Of a DNA stretch of 24,345 bases, positions 19,195-24,345 are shown in pieces; position 1 is the stretch's first letter, and each line of letters opens with the position of its first letter. The stretch covers positions 1 through 24,345 of the forward strand of contig CAJPVJ010000488.1 in the NCBI GenBank assembly GCA_905397405.1. The letters run 5' to 3'. The DNA is from Oppiella nova (lineage: Eukaryota > Arthropoda > Arachnida > Sarcoptiformes > Oppiidae). Made by a program: the position numbers and the translations under genes. The notes beneath the pieces are model-generated. The model searched no databases and was not told the DNA's origin. It worked only from the letters and a program-made list of their open reading frames with translations.

Positions 19195-20535
19195 AATTGG
19201 GTTGATTTGGTTGCAGTGATTGGCCAATAATTGGTGATTAAAGTCATTGTTTGTGAAGATATTCACTTCGCATTCATAAGCATTGAGGCATTCATTACCC
19301 AAAACCTGATCCCTTGTATGCATTCATTGCGTAATTGTATTGTTTGTCTCTGGGTTTAAATGTATGACAAATGCGTACAAATGCGAGCACAGTCTTGTGG
19401 ACTCTACCACATGTGGCTCCAATGCAGTCTCAATGGGAGTGAGCAATAAGTTTTAGTGTCTTGTCTTATAACTCGTGTACTTGTGATCCAATTCTTATGC
19501 AATACGAGTGAATGGCATCGAAATTATATAGTTTTTGTAATTATCTTATTATCTATAATAAAGTAATACAATAATTGGTAATATATTACACTAATATTAA
19601 TATAATAGTTCTTATCACTAGACTTTTAACATATTTAGCGCATTATATAAAAACTTAATCCAAGTTATAAGACCAGACTCTGGATGTCTCTAATCTGAAG
19701 ATTTATTTGAATCAATGAATAATAGAGATTTTGGGATAAAAGACAATTTTTTTAAGACAATACAATTAGTAAAAGTAACAAGCACCACACATTGATAATC
19801 ATTACTATATAGATACAAAATGTATATTCCAAATACTGTATATTCTTTAGTAAAGAATTTTTACATAATTATAAAAATTATCTTTATATTATATATAGTT
19901 TTATATGATTTTTGTCCTGTTATAACGTATATTAAATTTAATGTATTAATTAATCTAACGATTAAAGAAAATATTTGTAAGCCTCTAATTCAATAGTTTA
20001 TTATAGATTACAATTTATAGCCTACAAAGAAGTCTTTGTTACCGATTTATACGTTCAAATAAAAACATGTGAATTGCAAACAATAGAGCTAGCACATTTC
20101 CAGATAAATTTTTTAATTATTATTCTCAAAATACATTTTTGACTAGGTAGTAAAAATAAGCAACAGTTTATCTCATAAATAATTTCTAAACGATAAATTG
20201 ATGTTTATAAATGGTCAATGTTCAAATGTATCATATTTTATGGAAATATTATTTTTAGTTGTGTTTAATTTTGAAAGAATATGAATTAAAAATAAAATTA
20301 ATAATATTTATTTAGCAAAATAATGCATAACAAGTTGTAATCACAGAAATTCATACAAACATATTACAAATCTCTTATAAATAGTTTCATATCTTATATA
20401 AAGTGGTAAAGAATTATACAAATTTATACAATAATTAAAATAAAATCGATCACATATTTTAATCTTTTTTCTACTATATTTTAATTTTGTTTTCAAATCT
20501 AGCAGTATTATAAATTTATGATTGTTTTTACCTTT
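19195..20535. other. IRE1 upstream region and AT-rich spacer
   Basis: Positions 19195 to about 19520 are richer in GC and should hold the IRE1 5' UTR and promoter (minus strand). The in-frame upstream ATG at 19321-19323 lies here. No perfect ER stress element was seen. From 19520 on the DNA is AT-rich with no gene. Confidence 0.5.
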
Positions 20536-20883
20536 TTAAATAATAGATGAGACTTTTGAAATGAGTAATAGGATTTGTATTTCATATTTAAAATTATATT
20601 TCAAAATATGATTATAAATAAAAAGTTTTTGTACAGTACTATTTGTACTATTTGTAAGTAAACATTTGTACAGTATACTTATTGTATTTTGAGATTCTGT
20701 ATTAATTTTACACAAATTGTTTTCTAAAGTATTAAACAATTTTTTCGTATCACTAATTGTTTCATTATTATTACCTTTAAAAATACCATTTGTCTCACTA
20801 TTAATATTTTTGAAATGAATTTCAATACGAGTCAATATACCTGAATGAACATGTTTGGAAATGTGCTTGTTTATATAATGCAT
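20536..20883 (-). CDS. Unrecognised 115-codon open frame
   Basis: A true ATG (20881-20883) opens 115 codons to a TAA in very AT-rich DNA, where stops should come about every 11-12 codons. A rough i.i.d. estimate puts the expected number of such frames in a window this size well below one. The product is rich in Asn, Ile, Lys, Thr and Ser with many N-x-S/T sequons. It has no signal peptide and no domain that I recognise; its C-terminal third is hydrophobic. Codons are almost all A/T-ending, unlike the neighbouring genes, which counts against a conserved gene. It may be chance, a decayed mobile-element fragment or a young gene. Confidence 0.2.
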   Translation of the reverse strand: MHYINKHISKHVHSGILTRIEIHFKNINSETNGIFKGNNNETISDTKKLFNTLENNLCKINTESQNTISILYKCLLTNSTNSTVQKLFIYNHILKYNFKYEIQILLLISKVSSII

Positions 20884-21222
20884 GAATTTATCAAATATTT
20901 AGAGTAAATATTTCCAGAAATTGTCACTCAATTGAATTGAGACCAGAAATAACTGAAATTCTCTTCGTTTAGTCTAAAGAAACCTTTGATCGGATCCATA
21001 ATCGACATCTGATATTAATTTCTGTTTTCTATAATTCATATCTAATAATTCAACTGATATTTGATAATATGTGTCATTGGTGTGGCACACACTAGACACA
21101 GGGCTTTCAACAAGTTTTCAATCTGTTTTCTCATTCATCACAAACAAATTGAGTTCAATTATTACTACAATGAATGTTCAATGAAATATTAATTTAAAAT
21201 AATTCATAGTTTGTTGACTAAT
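20884..21222 (+). promoter_or_regulatory. Upstream region / 5' UTR of the SLC22 gene, with uATGs
   Basis: The spacer before the transporter holds an initiator-like TCATTC near 21131 but no clear TATA box. Three ATGs within 12 bp open tiny frames in all three phases: 21170-21184 (4 codons), 21174-21197 (7) and 21181-21192 (3). All close before the main ATG at 21223. If transcribed, they could lower translation of the transporter. Confidence 0.4.
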
Positions 21223-23089
21223 ATGAAGTGCGAAGCGAAACAGATATCAGATTTAGTGGGAGAATGGGGTATATGGCAGAGGAATCTCACCATTTTTGTC
21301 TTCATCTTGACCGCACTTAATGCTTATAATGATTTAAGTTATACTTTCCATACATATGAAGTGGACTATTGGTGTAAAGATGTTCCCAACGATTATATGG
21401 TTAGTAATCAACTTATACAGTAGTATATAAAAATGAGACTACAAATATTGTATACTGTACAATGTACTCATATATGATCACAAAATACAGAATATATCGT
21501 CGGAATATAAATGTGTTCAATATGAAAGCCCTAACCAAACGTGTGATCAATGGAATTACAACACCACAGAATTTTACAAAACTATTAACACCGAGGTAAT
21601 TGATTAAAATTGAAATTAATAATTCATTAATATAATGTTCAATAGTATGACTTAGTGTGTGATCGGTCTAACTATGCTTCCCTCAGCCAATCCCTTTATA
21701 TGTTTGGATTCTTAATAACTGGATTAATATTGTCTCAATTTGCCGATAAATATGGCAGAAAGCCATTGGTTTGGGTATCGTTTATAATAGAAATAATAGC
21801 TCTAACATCGAGTGCCCTTTCGGTTAATATAACTCAGTATTCAATTTCTCGACTATTTGTCGGGCTATCAATGTACGGATGTTCCGGTGCGATGTGCACC
21901 TCTCGTATGTTCACAACATTATATTCAATGATTATTTAGTTTAATTAATTTTAACGTTTGTTAAAGTCTTGGAGAGTTGTGGACCAAAACATAGGTCTGA
22001 TATCTACATGCTTTCTGGAATTGGTTGGGTTTTGGGCTGTGTAGTCATTCCCGGAACTGCCTTTTGGTTTAGAGATTTTCGATATATGAATTGGATTGCA
22101 TTACTGCCCATTGGATTCTTAATGGTTTGGTTTTATTTCATACCGGAGTCTCCCCGTTGGCTCATCACCAATGGCCGCATATCTGAGGGCAAAGAGGTCC
22201 TGAGGAATATTATCAAGCAAAATGGATTAAGCGATCAAGACTTTGATGAAAAATTTGCTGAATTCACCAAACATTTACTGAGAGTAAGGAATTTAAATTT
22301 AAATATCTACAGAATTTTAATATAAAATAACCATGCACAAGTTTAAATTTATATTTAAATTTCTAATTGTCAGAATGAAGAGTCGGAAAAGTCTGCCAAA
22401 ACATATACAGTCTTAGACTTATTGAAGACATCAAATCTCCGTAAATATACGCTTATATTCTGGTTCTCGTGGATTGTCGTCGGTTTGGTTTATTACGGCT
22501 TTAGTCTAAATATGGATGAATTTGGGGGCAATTTTTATATAACATTCCTATTGTCAGGAGTGGTTGAATTGCCCTCAGCTTTCATCTCAATCACTGCTCT
22601 CAGATATATAGGCCGAAGAACAGCGTTGATTATATTCCTCGTAATAATAGCCGTGTCTTCGTTGGCTATAATCCCGACCACTGACTCCACATTGAAAGTG
22701 ACGTTTGCATTGATCGGCAAGTTTGCTGTCGGAGCTCTTTGGTGGATATATGAGGTCTATGTTCCAGAAGTATATCCAACTGTACTCAGAAATACCGGAG
22801 CTGGCACTTCATCATCATTTAGTAGAGTAGGATCGATGGCCTCCCCATTCATGAAAAATTTGGTTAGATTTTGATTATACCTTCAATTTATTCTTAATTG
22901 TTACTCAAATTACAATTTGCTTTTTATTTGGTATTAAAGGCTGCGATTACAAGTCTGACATTTGTGATGACATTCTATGCAATCATTTCACTATTTATCG
23001 CAGTTTTGGCCTTATTTTTACCCGAAACTAAAGGTATTGAAATCCCCGACACATTAGACGAAGTGGAGACACAAAAGACACAAAAATGA
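21223..23089 (+). CDS. SLC22-type organic cation/anion transporter (MFS)
   Basis: Six exons: 21223-21399, 21491-21595, 21646-21904, 21967-22283, 22374-22862 and 22940-23089. Introns are 91, 50, 62, 90 and 77 bp with matching phases. The product is 498 aa, slightly short for SLC22 (about 550). The ATG at 21223 was chosen; the frame upstream offers only TTG. Features in order: first membrane helix about 20-40; a Cys-containing, sequon-rich extracellular loop about 41-98 ending in TEYDLVCDR, typical of the family but shorter than in mammals; MFS signature SQFADKYGRK (124-133); PESPRWLITNGR (240-251); EVYPTVLRNTGAGTSSSFSR near the last helices; PETKG (477-481). Such proteins carry organic cations, anions or carnitine across the plasma membrane. 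The substrate cannot be read from sequence. Poly(A) signal at 23200. Confidence 0.9.
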
Positions 23090-23199
23090 GTTTTTCAATT
23101 AATTTGTTTTGACTAAAAAACACATTTAGTATATTTGTATACTATTATAAGTTATTTTATATAGTAATTACTAAAATGTAAATGTATCAATATTATATG

Positions 23200-23205
23200 A
23201 ATAAA
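23200..23205 (+). promoter_or_regulatory. Poly(A) signal of the SLC22 gene
   Basis: AATAAA 111 bp after the stop codon, in AT-rich 3' sequence. Others follow within 50 bp, so the exact site used is uncertain. Confidence 0.55.
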
Positions 23206-24018
23206 TTTTATAAACTATGAAACGCAAACATAAAGTGTAAAAATAATAAAGAAAAATAATTATTAATAATGTACAATCATGGCTTTACAATTTTTTAATA
23301 ACAATTCTACAATATAATAAATATTTCATTAATAATTTTCAGTATACAATATTGTTTATTGCCTGAATAATTAAATATGAAGTTTTATGTAATCGATAAT
23401 TAAAGATTCTCTATCTTTAATTAAAACAAACCTTGATTCAATGTTTAAAAAATGTGTTTTGTTAAACTAATATTTATTTAATTTTAGAATTCTCGATAAA
23501 AATATATTAATTTCTTTCATTCAAATTATTTCTAAGAGTTAGATTATTTTGCTGAACACTTGTTAGACGACTGATAATTTAGATGTACAAATTAATAATC
23601 ATTCAAATAGATTAAAAAGTGTTATGATACAAATGAATATATGTTAAGAATTATAAACGTAAGAATTATTGCCCTTTTCAAAGTAATAATTGCATAGTAA
23701 ATAATGTTTATGATATGATAGTTACCTGTTTATTGTGTTTAAGTTGTAATTGTTGTCAACATAAAAATATTTTGTATTAAATTATATCTAATAACTAAAT
23801 CAATTTCATGTTTTGAATAAACAGTTACACATGTATTTTCACATCGTTTTTCAAAACGTTAAATAATTTGTAAATTCATCTAAAATACGAAATTCAAGTG
23901 AAAGTGCAATTTTGAGCAACAGGATTGTCTTATTTGATCAAAAACAAATATTTACTGCATTTGGTATATCCGTCTCATTCGCTTATATAAGCCTTATACA
24001 AAGTACTCTATAAGTGAC
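23206..24018. other. AT-rich spacer
   Basis: No gene is seen. Near the right end TATATAAG (23984-23991) is an alternative TATA-like element for the downstream gene. Confidence 0.6.
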
Positions 24019-24056
24019 TATAAAAGGCTTTATTTTTAAAAAGTATTTAGTCATTC
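24019..24056 (+). promoter_or_regulatory. Core promoter: TATA box and initiator
   Basis: TATAAAAG (24019-24026) is a canonical TATA box. The arthropod-like initiator TCATTC (24051-24056) places its A at 34 bp from the TATA start, the usual spacing. It is about 170 bp upstream of the ABCC-like start codon, so it is the likely promoter of that gene. Transcription start is inferred. Confidence 0.5.
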
Positions 24057-24223
24057 AATTGTTTTATTCATTACTTGCAATTACAGTAAACTATGATATT
24101 TATTGAATTAAACTATTAAAATAATTCTTATACCAATTATTAATGTGAATTTTAATATACCAGATAATTTTCCATGTATTAATTATTCTACAGTAAATAT
24201 TTAAAATAAAAATGTTTTATAAG

Positions 24224-24345
24224 ATGGTATCAACATTTTGTGATCACATATATCTTGGGAGCAATTCGTTGATGTCCCAGCTCACTTTCTCGTGGATTAT
24301 ACAATTGTTTCAAAAGGGATACGAATGTGAGTTGGAATCCACTGA
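24224..24345 (+). CDS. Probable ABCC (MRP-type) ABC transporter, N-terminus only (cut by window edge)
   Basis: An open frame from the ATG at 24224 (or 24212, in frame) runs off the right edge in mid-codon, giving 40 complete codons. SLMSQLTFSWIIQLFQKGYE followed by C-E-L-E-S-T and an acidic residue matches the pattern at the start of ABCC exporters just before the first core membrane domain: S-x-L-T-F-x-W, then about six residues, GY, then a Leu-Glu pair and an acidic residue. ABCC proteins export conjugates and drugs using ATP. The motif lies close to the N-terminus, so the long MRP1-type TMD0 seems absent, as in MRP4/MRP5 types, unless an upstream exon exists. An AG acceptor-like site directly before the ATG means that exon cannot be excluded. 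Confidence 0.55.
   Translation, partial: MVSTFCDHIYLGSNSLMSQLTFSWIIQLFQKGYECELEST

Noticed and set aside
23984-23991. TATATAAG as the main promoter of the ABCC-like gene
   Set aside because: No initiator lies about 30 bp downstream, whereas the TATAAAAG at 24019 has one at the right spacing.

Overview
This is a eukaryotic nuclear fragment. The genes are split by very short introns (about 50-90 bp, GT-AG, AT-rich), coding sequence is much richer in GC than the AT-rich spacers, and the proteins are animal families: IRE1 kinase/RNase, CDK2AP1/DOC-1, SLC22 transporter and an ABCC-like transporter. Compact genes, tiny introns and AT-rich spacers suit an arthropod, perhaps an acariform (oribatid-type) mite. 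The mite assignment is inference, not something the sequence proves.

Layout. Positions 1 to about 12,000 form a long AT-rich stretch with no gene I can support. It holds a one-base N gap flanked by an inverted, circularly permuted duplication (660-1032 versus 2948-3319), a (TC)17 microsatellite, a perfect 128-bp tandem duplication (8745-9000), and GC-richer islands at about 1640-2050, 2250-2560, 4560-5560, 7040-7290, 10260-10700 and 11440-11700. These islands may be distant first exons, enhancers or old repeats. Positions 12,054-19,194 are a dense cluster of four housekeeping genes: CDK2AP1 (+), SUCLG2 (-), RPF1 (+) and IRE1 (-). They form convergent, divergent and convergent pairs. In both convergent pairs the poly(A) signals interleave, so the 3' UTRs should overlap. 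SUCLG2 and RPF1 share a 378-bp divergent promoter region. Positions 19,195-21,222 are AT-rich with one unexplained 115-codon open frame. An SLC22-type transporter lies at 21,223-23,089 (+, six exons). After another AT-rich spacer, a TATA box and initiator precede the first codons of a probable ABCC transporter that runs off the right edge.

The genes do not form one pathway: a chromatin (NuRD) subunit, a TCA-cycle enzyme, a 60S ribosome assembly factor, the ER unfolded-protein sensor and two membrane transporters. I reconstructed splice junctions by matching GT/AG sites and reading phase to family sequences recalled from general knowledge; no search was run. I found no clearly new biological system. 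The points most worth checking are the permuted inverted duplication at the gap, the unusual IRE1 architecture (very short cytosolic linker, long C-terminal tail, alternative acceptor), the SUCLG2 insertion, the paired overlapping 3' ends, and an over-represented TACTGTA/TACAGTA motif.
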